Positions 33,125 through 45,289 of a stretch of DNA of 64,000 nt are shown here, one piece after another. Source of the stretch: Tilletia caries. Lineage: Eukaryota; Basidiomycota; Exobasidiomycetes; Tilletiales; Tilletiaceae. The notes beneath the pieces were generated by a model. That model was given only the letters and a program-made list of their open reading frames with translations. It did not search any database and was not told the DNA's origin. Numbering within the stretch: position 1 is the stretch's first letter; each line of letters starts with the position of its first letter. The stretch is taken from the NCBI GenBank assembly GCA_032718865.1, contig JALUTQ010000005.1, forward strand, positions 2,170,001-2,234,000, in the 5' to 3' direction. A program made the position numbers and the translations under genes.

Positions 33125-34359
33125 GGTGTGGACGCACCCCCCTTTCTTCAGCACGAGCAATAAGGAAGGTCCTCCTCCTCACCCTTCTACTACACAACGT
33201 ACCGACCCGATCCCTAATCCGACTCGTAACAAGCTTTTCCTTCAAACTCATACCCCCACCCACCACCACAACAACGACAACCAACTCTCGACATACCCTA
33301 GCCAGGCTAACCCCGAAGCACCCAGCATAAAAGGTCTCGGGGACCCTCGCGAACCCCCATTCATCACGGAACTTGCAAGGAACCAAAAAAAAAAAAAAAC
33401 CCAGCCCTCTCCTTCTCGCTCTCCCAAGCACCAACCCCCTTCCCCCACGTCCCTTCGGGTTTCTCACATTCATTAGGTCCACATTCATTGGGTCGGAAGA
33501 ACCGCGACCGTCACACCCCTCGCCTCTCCCACTACGCATTTTTTTTTTTTTTTTTCGACTTCGTCGCCCGGCTCTCGTTCTCTCTTCTAACTCCCCCCGC
33601 CCCGGGCGCGACCAGAGTGCCTCGAGCACCGGGCGGACGAACCAACCCCCCTGCTATTTTCTCTCTCTTCCCCTCTCACTCTCGCTCGCTCTTCCCGATT
33701 CCCCTTGCCATTGCCATTGCCATCGCCATCGCCATTGTCATCGCCTGCCACTTCGCCCCCGCCGCCCCACCCTGCGTACTCGACATACATACACACTCCC
33801 ATCATACATACGCCTCGTCATACATTACATTACATTACATTCCCACCGCTCACCATCTACAGTACGATCCCCCGGTCATTTGCTTCTTCGCCCCCTATTA
33901 CAGCCCCGTTTCCTTCCACAACCATACATAACCCTATTCCCGCACTTGATCCATCGTCACCCTTTCGCTTTCCAATGGCACCTTTTTTACCCATCCACCC
34001 ACACACAAACGAACACTTCATTCCTTTCCTGGGAACCCCCAATATCAAAGTTTCCGTTTCTCGACCTTGACATGCTGAACCTGCGGGGTGTGCTTGCGTA
34101 CCTGTGCGTGCATTACGAAAACGGAAGAGGTAGAGGTAGAAGGGTAGGGAGGGACGTTCATTAAATAACGATGCCCGTCGGTGTGCGAGGGCCGCGGGGC
34201 TTTGTGTCAAATGTCGATTGGTGCGAGTAATGCTTGTCGATATTGGTTTCGCGAAAACCTGGAAGTCGAACGCGTGTGTATGTACGTCGGAGCGAGAGAG
34301 AGAGAGTCGGGAGGAGTTGAATGACTGATGTGCCGAAAATCTTGCAAGGCTGGCGGCGA
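33125..34359. other. Convergent intergenic region
   Basis: 1.24 kb between convergent gene ends. It holds A- and T-runs (about 33385-33399 and 33539-33555), CATCGC/CATTGC hexamer repetition (about 33704-33745) and ACATT repetition (about 33820-33841). The long open frames here are composition-driven (Pro/Ser/His-rich) and no gene is supported. Confidence 0.5.
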
Positions 34360-37016
34360 TCAGAGGTACAGATCCTCGGTGTCCGCATTGGCCATGAACT
34401 TCCACACCCCTTCCACACCCAGGTCGAACGGGTCCTCCTTCTCCATCACCTCGGGCTTCATCGCCATCTCCTCCTCCTCCTCCTCCTCCTCCTCTCCCTC
34501 CTCCTCTCCTTCCTGGGTGGCATCGGGAGTAAGGCGCGAGGAAGAGGACAGCGTAGGTGTAGTCGACCCACCGCTGATCGTGCCCGAGCGCGTCCGAGCT
34601 TGTGATGCCGCCGTCGCCGAAGGAGTGGTAGCGGTCCGACGACGCGGAAGCCGATGAGGCACCGGCGCACCCTGCCACGCCATCGTGCCCAGGCCCAAAC
34701 TCAACTTCAACATCGGCGCCACGGGCTTAAACCTTCTCATCACCTTCGGAGGCCGCCCTTCCTTCTCCCTTGTAGAAGAAAGGGGAAGGTCAACCCCACC
34801 AGGCCCGAGAACACCCAGATCCCTCAACACATTCTCCGCAGCGACGTCCGCCATGGCCCAGGCCTGATACCCGGCATTCAACGCCCCAAACGCGTCCGCG
34901 ACGTCCCCAATCGCGTACACGTTCCCCCAACACCTCGTCCGATCTTCCACTTCCTCCTCCGCGTTCTCGCCTCCGAGGGACATCGAGCCGCAGTCGCATT
35001 GCGCGCCCTCGGAGTGTTCGGGGTGTTGATGTTGGGACGCAGCGTCGACTTTGCGATCGATGAAGCAGTCACAGTCGCCACAGGGCGCTTTGGCCTCTAC
35101 CACCCCGCCCACCCAGCCCTGCCCACGCTCAACCTGCAACGTCCGTCGAACTTTGACAAGCCTCGTCCTCGGATCCACACTGCCCGGACTCAACTTGGCC
35201 AGTAAGGCAGAATTCGGCTGTTGGCCCGTGCAGAGGAGGAGGACGTCGGCGTGGAAGAGTTTGCCCGCTGTCGTTCGGACGAGTTTGCGGTTCGGACGCG
35301 AGGCTGCTGTGGAGAGTTCGGCGGCGGAGGCGTGGCGGACGTCGAGGAGCTCGCTGCTCTTCTTCTGATCAGAAGAGGAGGGCTCTTCCACGCTCCATCT
35401 AGCCGCGGAGGAGGAGGAGGAGGAGGAGGAGGAGGAAGAAGACCCCTCAGCACCAGCGCCACCGGACCGAGGCAACGCCACCCGATCCTCAACCGTAGCC
35501 GACCCCCTGGGACACCCATCCGTCAGCGCGAGCCGCTCGCCAAGGACGACATCGACGCCCAACTCCGTCAGCCTCTTCAGCGCAATCTCATGAATCCGCT
35601 CGTCGAAATTCGGCAGAAGACGCTGTCGCGAATGAATGAGCGTGACCCTCTTCTTCTTCTTCCCCTTTCCAACAGAGGAGGAAGAGGAACAACTCGGATG
35701 CGCCTCCGCAGAGACAGTCCCGTGCACGCTCGCGATATCGCTCGCGAACTGTACGCCGAGCGCCCCGCCACCGACAAGGACGATGTCCTCCGCCTCGGCC
35801 ACTCGACGCTGGACGTCCTGCATCCAGTTCATGCCCTGTGACTTCGTGTGGGCGTCGGTGCGGAGTGGGTCCGGCAGGTGGGAGCCGAGGGCGTAGATGA
35901 GGTGGGTGTAGGGGATCTGCAGGGAGCGGGAGGTGATGTTCCACAGGGGCTGGGTGGAGGAGGAGGAGGAGGAGGAGGATGAGTCGTTGTTGTTGTTGTT
36001 TGGGCTGACTTCGACTAGGACGTGATCGGGCTTGATGTCGGTGACGGTAGCCTGGAGGAAGACGTGTGGCGGTGCGCCCTCGTAGCTGTTTGTACCTCCC
36101 TCGTCCTGCTCCTGCTCCTCCTTAGCAAATGCCGACTGATCATCGCAACGGGGAGTAGCTTCCTCCTCCTGCTGTTGATCTACGGAGGAAGAAGACGTCT
36201 GTACGCGCATGGGCTGACGACCGAGTGCCTCCTGCTCATGCACGGCCTCGGACGGGGTAACCTCCTCATGCACATGTAGCGTCTGCCCGTCCTCTGTCCC
36301 AAATTCGACCTTGGCGCCTGTGACCGATTGGGCGTGGATGGGCCGGGTCTGATCGGCGACGAGTTCAACATCCTTGCTGGCCCCTTCCTCCTCCTTCGAC
36401 GCAACCCGAAGTTGTGCGTTAAGCTTGTCGGCCAAGGACTCGTGCTCGCCCACAGCATGCCCATCAGCCGAAGCGCGGGAGGAAGACGAGGCATAGAGAC
36501 TGCTCAAAGTCGAAGCCAGACTGCGCGTCGAATGTGGGCCTTTCGTATGAGGGTCCTGTACCCGACTGCTGCTGGCGCGGTCGAAGAGGAGGGAGGACGC
36601 GGAGGAGTCTGGGTAGGTTCCTTCGTCGTCGATGGGTGAGGAGAGGGAGAAAGAGGATGTAGAGGACGAAGACGAGGATGGTTCGGATGAGGCGGGTGAT
36701 GATGATGATGTCGCTGTTGTAGTTACTGCTGTCGTTGCTAATGTTGCTGACTGCTCGCGAGTGGCGCCTGCTGTTGAGCCCATTTCGAGGTCGAAGGTGG
36801 GTGTTGTGGCTGTGGTGGCGCGCAAGGTGGGTTGAGATGTGGATGCTGTGGCTGCTGAGTCAGATGGATCGTGCCTGGCTCTGGAGGGCGCCTTGCTGAA
36901 GATGGAAGTGTATGGGATGAAAGCCTTCTGCTCGTGGCCAGGCAGGACGGAGAAGCGCGGGAAGACGTAGAGGTCTGTGTGTGGAAGAGTGGCGTCAGTT
37001 GGTCGAGTCGAGGAAA

Positions 37017-37065
<49 letters not shown>

Positions 37066-37364
37066 TTACGGTTGAAGTGTGAGTTGCGGTCGACGAGGAT
37101 GACTCTGTGTGTGGGTGGCAGCTTCTGCGCGAGGACGGTGGCAGCGTGCATGCCGGCGTATGAGCCTCCGAGGACGACTACATTCTTTGTGGATGCGAAG
37201 TCGTGGTCGTTGGCAGTGGCAGTGGCGGTGGCGGTGGTGAGAGTGGCGGCGGGAGTGGGGCGCGGCCGTCTGAGGCGGAGTGGGAGCGGGAGTGCTGCTG
37301 CCTTTGCTGCGTGTGTGGACAATCCCATGCTGTCGCTGTTGCTGTGCTGAGCCGAGGTCGCCAT
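34360..37364 (-). CDS. AIF/FSP1-like FAD-dependent NAD(P)H oxidoreductase with large insertions
   Basis: Model on the minus strand: 37364-37070 and 36974-34360 (969 aa), one intron containing a GA microsatellite. The N-terminal Rossmann motif is VVVLGGSYAGMHAA (GG-x-x-x-G at residues 66-71), followed by HRVILVDRNSHFN. After the splice comes LYVFPRFSVLPGHEQKAFIP, typical of fungal AIFM2/FSP1-like proteins. The second nucleotide-binding motif is IVLVGGGALGVQFASDI, and the C-terminal FAD block is YAIGDVADAFGALNAGYQAW. Between the first domain and the rest lies a low-complexity insert of about 200 residues, with further Ser-rich and acidic inserts. Related proteins are about 370-450 residues. A quinone-reductase role, at membranes or mitochondria, is inferred. 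Confidence 0.85.
37022..37061. repeat. GA dinucleotide microsatellite inside an intron
   Basis: About 20 GA units within the single intron of the AIF-like gene. On the coding strand it is a CT tract near the 5' splice site. Confidence 0.9.
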
Positions 37365-38088
37365 TGGATTGCTGTGTGCCGCCTTGGCTGAGCAGGGGAA
37401 GAAGCGGGCGCTGTGGTGAGTGGTACGTCCTGCTTAAGAATGAATGAGCTGCGAGGATGTGTTCGCTGTTGCTGTGGTCAATCAGATCCGTGCCAGCATC
37501 GAGCCATCGCCCCAGCTATGTACGCTCCATCCTGCTGATGTTAAGACTGAACCGGCGCATCGCATCATCGATTCCTTCTAACTCAGATAGACAAAGGCGA
37601 AGGTCAGTCAGATCAGCCACAGGATCGGGATCGATTTTGAGATACATCTTCCCGCCATGTCCTCCACTACATAGCCAGAATATCATCAGATTGCCACCAG
37701 GACCTCGCTGTCGATCATCTCTCCATGAAGCATGAAGCATGAAGGCACAGGCGGTAGCACGCAGCAGCCAGGCAGCGTGCACACCCGAGTGGACCCTCTG
37801 CCTTTGTTCAGCATGGAAACTGGCAAGACGAAAGGGCGGGGGACGATTGACGAAGAAGTCGAGATGTGATTGCCCCCACAAATCACATCTCATCCCAGAA
37901 CAGTGGATCGATAGTACGATAATGCTTGATTGTGAAATGGGAAATAATCAACATTGCCGATCAACATCCTCAGGTGGCAACATCCTGATGCCTGTGATAA
38001 ATGGTCCTGCCCAAGGGTACCAGGCGTCAAGAAATCCGTCCTTGCACATCCATGCCTCCGCCTATGAGTCCCGCCCAGCTGTCCCCCT
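37365..38088. other. Upstream region of the AIF-like gene and 3' region of the carboxypeptidase gene
   Basis: 724 bp without a supported gene. The base composition is noticeably less GC-rich than the flanking coding regions. A short GAAGCAT duplication lies near 37725-37742. Confidence 0.5.
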
Positions 38089-40622
38089 TCACAAAGGCTC
38101 GCCCGCGAGCCAGCGGTAGATCAGGTTCTTCGCCTGCACCGGCTTGTCGTAAGGCACCTGCAACACAACAGCAAAGATGGGTAGAAAGGACGTCTGGCTT
38201 TCAGCATCGATGACGGGAAGAATCGGATTGGCCCAGCCTCGACCATTTTACTCACCATATGTCCAGCGCCGTGGATCGTCGCCCATGCTGTGAAGTATAG
38301 GAGAAAGACGGAGTCAGTTGGCAAAGAAGGACGTTTATACATACACAGCAAAACTCAACGAGGGTTAAAGGTACTACTCACTCAGGCCATCCGCGCTCTG
38401 TGTCTCCCCAGCAACCTCGCCATTCACGAGCCAGCCCCGGTTCTCCGCAGCGAGGAACGCATCCTTCCCGCTCCAGTCCATGTTGAACAGCCATCGCTTG
38501 TTGCCGATCCAGTTGCTGCAAAGGAAAGTCAATCAGTTGACAAGTTCACTCATCTTCTCCAGTCTGACTGAACGCCCCCGAGGAGTCACACTCACCAGCT
38601 CACGTCGAGCGCACCGACATAGATGAGCACCCTGATGCCTCGCTCCAACAAGCCAGAAATATAACCTGCAACCATGTAACATTCATCAGCCAAACGCTCT
38701 CTCACAAACCCGCGCTTGAGATCGAGAAAAAGAATAAAAGAACTCACCAACATTATCAACAAACACATCCCCGCTCCTCGCAAACCCAGAATTCACATCC
38801 CAGTTGCACGTCGTGAAGTTGCCAATCTGGCTAAGGCTCGCAGCGCCGATCAGTTCCCGCACGTCCGGTCGGTCCAGGTACGCTTTGATGTCCCCTACGA
38901 CGTCGTAGCACAGGTTTGGCACTGGAGGGGGGAGAGTAGGTCAGGTTTTGGGTTTCTTCTGGTTGAGGAGGATGAGAGAGGGAGAGGGTACGTACTCAGA
39001 CCGGCTTTGCAGTCGTCCTCCATATTGTATCTAAAAAACGCAAATGTCACAGTCGGAGAGGATCAGCAGCACACTTCTTTAAGGTGTGGGAACGGAGGAA
39101 CCAGACCCACGAAGAGCCATTTCTAAAAACTCACGGATTCCGACCTGTCGACGCGTACGGCCCCGAGATCCCATCCTGGCACGCATCGATGTGCATGATA
39201 CAGTCATCAAACGCAAAGTTATCCCGGCACTGCAAAGCAAAGAAAAAAAGGGAAGGAGCACGATTCAGGAATGCATGAGCGGCGAGGAGGAAAGGTGAGA
39301 AGGGATGGGTGCATCTCAAAAGGGAGGGGGAGGCAGGAGGACTCACCACCCGCGGCAGGATCTCGTCGCATCTCTTCTTCCAGACCGCCATGCCCTTGCA
39401 CGCGCTGATCGGAAGGTACGGTGTCTTGGCTCCGCCCTTGCGAGTGCAGAGCCTGAGAATTCAGAAAAAGGTGAGCACCCTAGGTTTTCCGCAGACAAAA
39501 GGTGAGAAGTGAAGGGAGACTCACATATCATACTCAGACGTCGCCTGTTCCGCAGGAGCGGTCAACCCATTCCCAATCGCGACCGCCTTAAAATTAATAA
39601 CCTCCCCCACCCGCACCTCCCTCCCTTCCCCCTTCGCCTTCTGCAAAACCTCCGCATTCCGATCAACAATCTCAGCAGCGTACCGCGGCGCATACCTACC
39701 CCCATAGCTCTCCGACGTCAGCACGAACTCATTCGCCCCAAACCTCGGGAACGCACTGAAGAAAATCCGCAGGAAGGCGTACAGGTCTCGCGCGCCTTGG
39801 TCCGCGTCGTACGTGTGCACGCCGTAGCGGCTGTAGGAGAAGCCGACGTCGACGGGTTGGTCGATGAAGATTATGCTTGAGGCGGAGTTCCAGCTGTGTG
39901 GGTTGCGGGTTGTGCCGTTGATTGGTGGGCCGGGGGAGGGGTTGCCGTTTTGGAGGGGGACTAGGCAGGGCCCGAGTTCTTGGAAGAGGCCGATGGCGCT
40001 CGAACAGCCCGGTCCGCCGTTGGTCCAGAGCAGACTGAGAAAGGAAGAAGCGCCTTCAGTTCCATCTTGAGGCTCGCACAGGAATCAAGCATGTAAATAT
40101 AACTCACAGGGGATCCTTCTCCGGGTCCGAACGCGACTCGAAGAACTGGAACCAGAGCGACTTGCCGTCAATCGTATCAATATAACCCGTCCAGCTCTTC
40201 ACAGTCGGGTCGCACCACGCCTCCGCATCCGCATCCGAATCGTTCCTCTTCGCCAACGCGAGACCACCGTGCTGTCGAATTCGAACACTCAGATGCGGGA
40301 AGTTCTCATGAGTGAGCGTCGTAAATCCCGAGGCTCCCTTGTGCAGAGATGAATGGGCCGCGATTCGAGTTTCGACAGCCTTCTCCTTCCCAGCATCGAG
40401 GAGTGAAGCCTGAGCCGTGTCGAGGGCCCCACCAAACAGTGGCAACTCGATCCGAAGCGTCGTCGAAATGTCCCCGCCAGTTGGGTCATTGTTCAATCGA
40501 TTGACACCGCCCCCGACGCTGGTAGGCAGGATGAAGGGTTGCTGAAGAGCGTTGACTTGCTGGCTCCATGCGGAGAGCAGGACCGAGAACACAGCCGCGA
40601 CAGAGGGGATGCTGGCCCGCAT
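38089..40622 (-). CDS. Vacuolar-type serine carboxypeptidase (carboxypeptidase Y family, S10)
   Basis: Model on the minus strand with ten exons: 40622-40108, 40034-39525, 39452-39347, 39229-39135, 39030-38996, 38921-38748, 38665-38596, 38515-38382, 38287-38256 and 38157-38089 (579 aa). All junctions are GT-AG and keep the frame. A signal peptide (residues 1-25) precedes a propeptide of ~110 residues. WTNGGPGCSS forms the oxyanion region. The catalytic triad should be Ser281 in SESYGG, Asp499 in YVGALDVSCNW and His556 in IHGAGHM, followed by VPYDKPVQA. Cys residues of the substrate pocket are kept. The usual GDxD before the catalytic Asp reads GALD here. The enzyme removes C-terminal residues in the vacuole or outside the cell. 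Confidence 0.95.
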
Positions 40623-41040
40623 GACTTATGTATATAGGGAGGCGCGGAGATGGTGGTGAAGGATCAGAGGAAGGAGCGAAGGGGATGATAAGGCGATCCG
40701 TGCAGAACGTCCTACTCCTTGACCCACACCAACGATATAAGCTTCTTAACTCTTGTCCTACGTTGACGATTGCGAGAAGGGAAGAGAAGGGAGTTGCAGA
40801 AGAGTAATACAGGAAGTGTTCGATCGCCATGAAAGAGGAGAGGGGGGGATACAGTTTACTGTCGTCGAGCCGTGAGATTTTATGATACGCTGCCCACGCT
40901 CCTGCAGCAGGGCATGGCCCATCTCCCCCGGGAAGCCGGAAGAGGAGCAGGGAAAGATATGACCAAGGCCCTAGCCGCGTCTAAGCCCATTCTTTTGTGT
41001 GTCCTCGCGGAACGTCCATGTCGAAGGAATGGAGACAACC
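40623..41040 (-). promoter_or_regulatory. Carboxypeptidase upstream region
   Basis: 418 bp between the carboxypeptidase start and the end of the MFS gene. AT-rich cores tatata (about 40629-40634) and gatataag (about 40733-40740) on this strand's complement are TATA-like. The second, about 115 bp upstream of the ATG, is the better placed. Confidence 0.35.
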
Positions 41041-43773
41041 TCACGCCTCCTCCGTCCGAGGCCTCCTCCTCTCAGCAGCACCTCCCTCGCCCCTCACCTC
41101 CTCCCGAGGCAGCCCCAACGTAAGGAGCACAGTAACAGCCAACAGCCCCGCGCTAAGCCCACACAACGCACCCGCCCCGGAGCCCTTATGACTGCTACCG
41201 CTCGCCCCCGTCCCCGTCTCCGTGCGTCCGAGGAGCCAGCCACCGATCATAGGAGCCAGCACGCCCGCAAGCCGACCGGCCGCACTGGCCACACCACACG
41301 CCGTGCCCCTGAGCTCAATCGCGAACAGCTCCGGCGTGTAGCCGTACAACGCCGCATACGCCGTCGTGGCCCCGAACGAGATAAGGACCAGTATGAACGT
41401 CGTCCCATTACCCCCTCCTCCTTCTCCTTGGGTCGCATTGGAGGAGGAGCTCGACGAATCAGAATTGAGCACCGAGGAAAGGAGGAGCATCAACCCGCTC
41501 GTGCAACTCAGCGAAAGCGCCAACGTCCCCTTCCGCCCCAACCACGGCATCTCCACCAGATACGCCGCAATGAGCGGACCGGGTATCGACGCCAGCGCAT
41601 ACGCGAAGTAACTCCACAGCGCCTCTGCGTCGGAGCTCTGGCTCTGCGTGCTCGGAGGAGCAGCATGTCGACCGCCGCCGCCGGCGGCCGCGCGCTCTTC
41701 GAGGATTTTGGGCAGGAAGACGTTCAGCATCGTGTAGCCCAGGTTGAGCGAGGTCCAGATGGACCAAGTCAACAATGTTGTTCGGCGCCAGCGGAGGGAA
41801 AGTAGCTGGTCCATTCGCTCCTGGATCGTTGCCGGTTTGGTAGGGGCAGTGGAAGAAGCGAGGTCGGCGTCAAGTGCTTCATAAGACGTGCTCGGACGGC
41901 CATTCAGGTCGTCCTCCGGGTGGATCGAGTCGTCGAGATAGGCCTTCCCCATCTCATTGCTCGTCCGGCTGGACAGCAAGCCTTCCCTCTCCCCCTCCCG
42001 CTGCTCCATCTTGGTCGGGCTCGAAGATGGCTGTCGAAACATCGACTGTCCCGAGGCTGTAAAGTCTGATCCAGCTATGGAAGCCCGGCCACGGTCGCCT
42101 GACGCTCGATCCACTCCTACTGATCGCCGCTGTTCATCGTCTTCCTGCAGTTCGGACTGCGCCGCTTGCCACTCCATGGGCAAATCCCGGAGTCGACCAC
42201 GTTCGCTCGCTCGCTTGCTCGGCGCTCCCGTCGCGTTGGATGACCAAGAACGGACGTCAGACAGCCGGACGCTCATACCACGATTGAGCCTTTGAGGTCT
42301 CGCAATGCTTGATCGCGCTCGGTTGCCGGTCTCTATATTCCCGTTCTCAGCATCCTCCTCCACTGGGCTGTCGGAGCTGGCAGACTCTCGACTCGATACG
42401 TTCTTGCCTGAATCGACCGTATGCCGATCATCGCTTTGCGGCGTGATGTCTCCGTTTAGCCGTCGTGGCCCATTGCCGGTTATGAAGAGTCGCGCTGAGG
42501 TGGTAAATCGATCGACTAGTCCATCCGAGTCCGGAGTCGGTGTCGACAGCGCCGAAGCTCCTGGCTCTGCGCTACGTGCGATGGACTCGAGCGCCTCTCC
42601 CTCGGTTGTGTCGTTGTACTCCACAATTTGCTGCAAGACACGACGCGCCTCCGCTGTACGACCTTGCGAGACCAAGTACCGCGGCGACTCGTGCAACGTG
42701 AAGAGGAAGATCCGTGACAAGAAGAATGCGGCAGTCTGTGAAGGGTAACAGCTCGTCAGTATAACCAGCCAGAATGCAGACTTCAGCTTCTCCACTCACG
42801 AGAACTGCCAGCCCTGCCAAGTAAATCCTCCAACGGAGCGACCCTTTGCAAGCGTCCCCAGCGTCATCACCAGGCGAGACCGAGACTCTACAGGGCATGA
42901 CGATAATAGCCCATGCACTACTGAGAGCCGCACCAGCGCTGAAAAACGTGCTGAGCGCGACGGTAAGATATTGTTTGCTCTTCGGCGTGTTTTCGAGAAA
43001 GATGGTACCGTCCGTGGGCATCGAGCCGCCGAGACCGGAACCGAGCAGGAAGAGGGAGAAGCAGAGGAAGGGGAAGGATGGGCTGAGGGGAAGTACGATG
43101 GCGAATATTGTCGTTATGGCGAGTGTATAGGTGAAGGAGGGGAGTCGTCCGTATGTGTCCGAATCTTGAGGAACGAGGGAAGGGAATACAGAGAACAAGT
43201 GAGCTCGGAGGAAGGGAACTTGCGGCAACAGCATGAGTACTCACAGGAGCCCCACACCAGAGAACCGATCATCATTCCGAGAAAGCATGCAGAGCTCATC
43301 GTGCCGCTGTACCTGTCGGACACGTTGAAGTGCGCTGAGGGAAACAAGACGAACAGCAACGTGATCAGCACTCCCGCGCAACAGCGTCCTTTCCCACTCC
43401 ACCTCAAGGCCCTGAGCTCACCTTGGACAGCGGGAAGAACCATGGGAATCGCTGTCATCCAGGCATTATCCGCGGCCCAGCCCATTCCCGTAAGTAGGAG
43501 GAGGTGGAGCTGGTATCGACCCATGCCGATGGCCTCGATCGTACGTTCCAGCCTGCTGTGGGAAGCATGCCCCACGCGCGGGTCCCGCCACGACAGAGGC
43601 GGTTTAGGCGCTCCTTCGTCCTGCTGCTCTTGATGCCAGTCTGCGCCATCGTCGACATCGGCGTCACCGCGACCAGAGCTGAAGAAGGAGGCGTGATGAT
43701 GACTTGACCCCTGTCCTGCGTACTCGTACGTCTCCGAGACTGGCTCCGCGCGAGAGCTCCCGGCGACACTCAT
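41041..43773 (-). CDS. MFS transporter, SVOP/organic-anion-like, with long central loop
   Basis: Model on the minus strand: 43773-43422, 43334-43245, 43164-42800 and 42735-41041 (833 aa), three GT-AG introns. A ~80-residue cytosolic lead ends in ERTIEAIGMGRYQ, followed by LLLLTGMGWAADNAWMTAIP, the form of the first helix in SV2-related transporters. SLVWGSYSDTYGRLPSF is the MFS loop 2-3 signature. GSGLGGSMPTDGTIFLE is the sugar-porter-like helix 4. RIFLFTLHESPRYLVSQGR is the loop after helix 6. A Ser/Arg-rich cytosolic loop of about 260 residues separates the two six-helix bundles. Helix 11 carries SFGATTAYAALYGYTPELFA. The substrate is not predictable. The second loop is long for the family. 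Confidence 0.9.
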
Positions 43774-44098
43774 CTTTTGCGCTTTCGAGGTGGGAGTGAT
43801 CTGGGAGATTCTGCTACCGATCCACCTTGCGCATCTCTCTCTCTCTGAGCTGACGGTCGGCGACGAATGAATAGTGAACTACAGCGTCGCATACATACTT
43901 ACCAGGACGCAGACCGGCAACCGCGAGCAACGACTTCAGCATGACGTGCGTGACGCGAGAAATGAGAAATTAACGCTCCGAGGAGGAGGCGGAGGTCGCA
44001 ACGCGTAACGGGATAGATGATGCACAACTGCCTGGGATAAAAGTACAAGGGAAGGTCCGTGGGTATGGGTGGGAGTCGCTGTTGGATGGGCTGCGATT
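43774..44098. other. Upstream region of the MFS gene and 3' end of the borealin-like gene
   Basis: 325 bp, no gene seen. A short CT-rich run lies near 43831-43846. Confidence 0.5.
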
Positions 44099-45066
44099 TC
44101 AGACGATTTTCTGGATAAGGGCGAGCATGGCAGACGCCTCGTCGGGACGGAGACCCCTCTTGATTAAGTCACTCTCGCTCATCAAGTTCACTTCGAGCTC
44201 GTTGTTCCCATCCTGCCTCCGCAAAATAATCGACGTTCGCCGAGAAGCTTGACTCCGCCCTGTTGTGGAACCTGATGCACTGCCCTGCTTGGAAGACTTT
44301 GTCGTTGCCTTCCGGCTCATGGGCGGCTTTTTCACTATGGGATGAAAGACATGCGGTGAGCTCGCGCAATCAAGGACCAGCATGAGGAGCTCAAATGCTC
44401 ACCTGGCTTGACGCTGCCCTCAGAGCCAGCAGCGACGCCTGAGGACGAAGAGGCCACGGCAGGTCTTGGCACGCCGCCAACGTCATGACTTGACGCTGCT
44501 CCGCCCCCTGACACATCCGTCGCGTCCCACACCTTCCTCTTCTTCGCCCGGTCCCATTCCTCCTGACTTTGCTCGAGGTGTTTTGCCGGTCTCCGTGCGA
44601 GAAAAGTGTTCACATCGCCTTGGCTGCCCCGAAGGAAGTCCTCAACCGTGGCATCTAGGACGGATTTGGGTACCCTCTCATTCGCGTTTTCGGCTGCCAG
44701 CTCCGCCTGGCGTACCATGAGATCGAGGTCGTTGCGCAGCTGGCGATAGCGCTTTTCAGCTGGAGATGGAGGAGGAGGCGCATTGCGCAGTCAGAGGATT
44801 CAGCGAAGCGTCTGACGGAAGGGCAGCTGAGGAAGACGAAGTTGCTTACCTTCGAGATCAAAGTTGGCCAGTGCAGTTCTGATCTTGGACTCTGCGATAG
44901 AATCTGAGTTCTCGATAGATTTTGATGCCGTCGGCAGCGGCATGTTCTCCTTGTCCTCTGCGTTACCTTGGACTGCTTTTCGCTTCTTGGTTCCTTTGGC
45001 CGGCTTTCGAGATGAGGACGACCCCAGCGGCGGGGTCGAACTCCTGAAAAAGTGGGATTGGGACAT
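44099..45066 (-). CDS. Borealin/Nbl1-like chromosomal passenger complex subunit
   Basis: Model on the minus strand: 45066-44850, 44759-44403 and 44334-44099 (269 aa), both introns GT-AG. After a Ser/Lys-rich lead, residues from about 60 to 115 read ESKIRTALANFDLEA, then EKRYRQLRNDLDLMVRQAEL, then ERVPKSVLDATVEDFLRG. This is the Nbl1/borealin N-terminal pattern: FDLE followed by a long helix and a K-x-x-x-x-x-T-V-x-x-F closing motif. In other fungi this helix bundles with survivin/Bir1 and INCENP/Sli15 to place Aurora kinase at centromeres. The middle is low complexity, and a short conserved-looking C-terminus (SESDLIKRGLRPDEASAML) ends the protein. Family assignment is by motif shape. Confidence 0.72.
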
Positions 45067-45289
45067 GGCGGAAGTTTTGCTGCTGGATGTAGTCAGGACG
45101 TTGGGCGGATGTGAGCTGCGTTGCGGTGTTGTCTGGCGGGTTTGAGGCTTTGAGCTCCTTGATGAGATGCTGATGGTCCGGCGCGTGGTGTTGATCTCCA
45201 GCCCAGTCGCGTCAGGTTTCCATGTCACGTGGCTCCGTCGCGTTCCGTTCCAACGCGTGCCACAATCACAAAGGACAACAGGGAGTCAG
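45067..45289. promoter_or_regulatory. Bidirectional promoter of the borealin-like and kinase-like genes
   Basis: About 220 bp separate the two divergent starts, so both genes must share it. A CCGCGC-type GC-rich core (about 45178-45190) and cacgtg-like sequence (tcacgtgg at about 45225-45232) are present. The 5' end of the kinase-like gene is uncertain and may reach into this interval. Confidence 0.4.

Noticed and set aside
33373..34164. Open plus-strand frames between the four-TM gene and the AIF-like gene
   Set aside because: Pro/Ser/His-rich and driven by pyrimidine repeats in a convergent 3' region.
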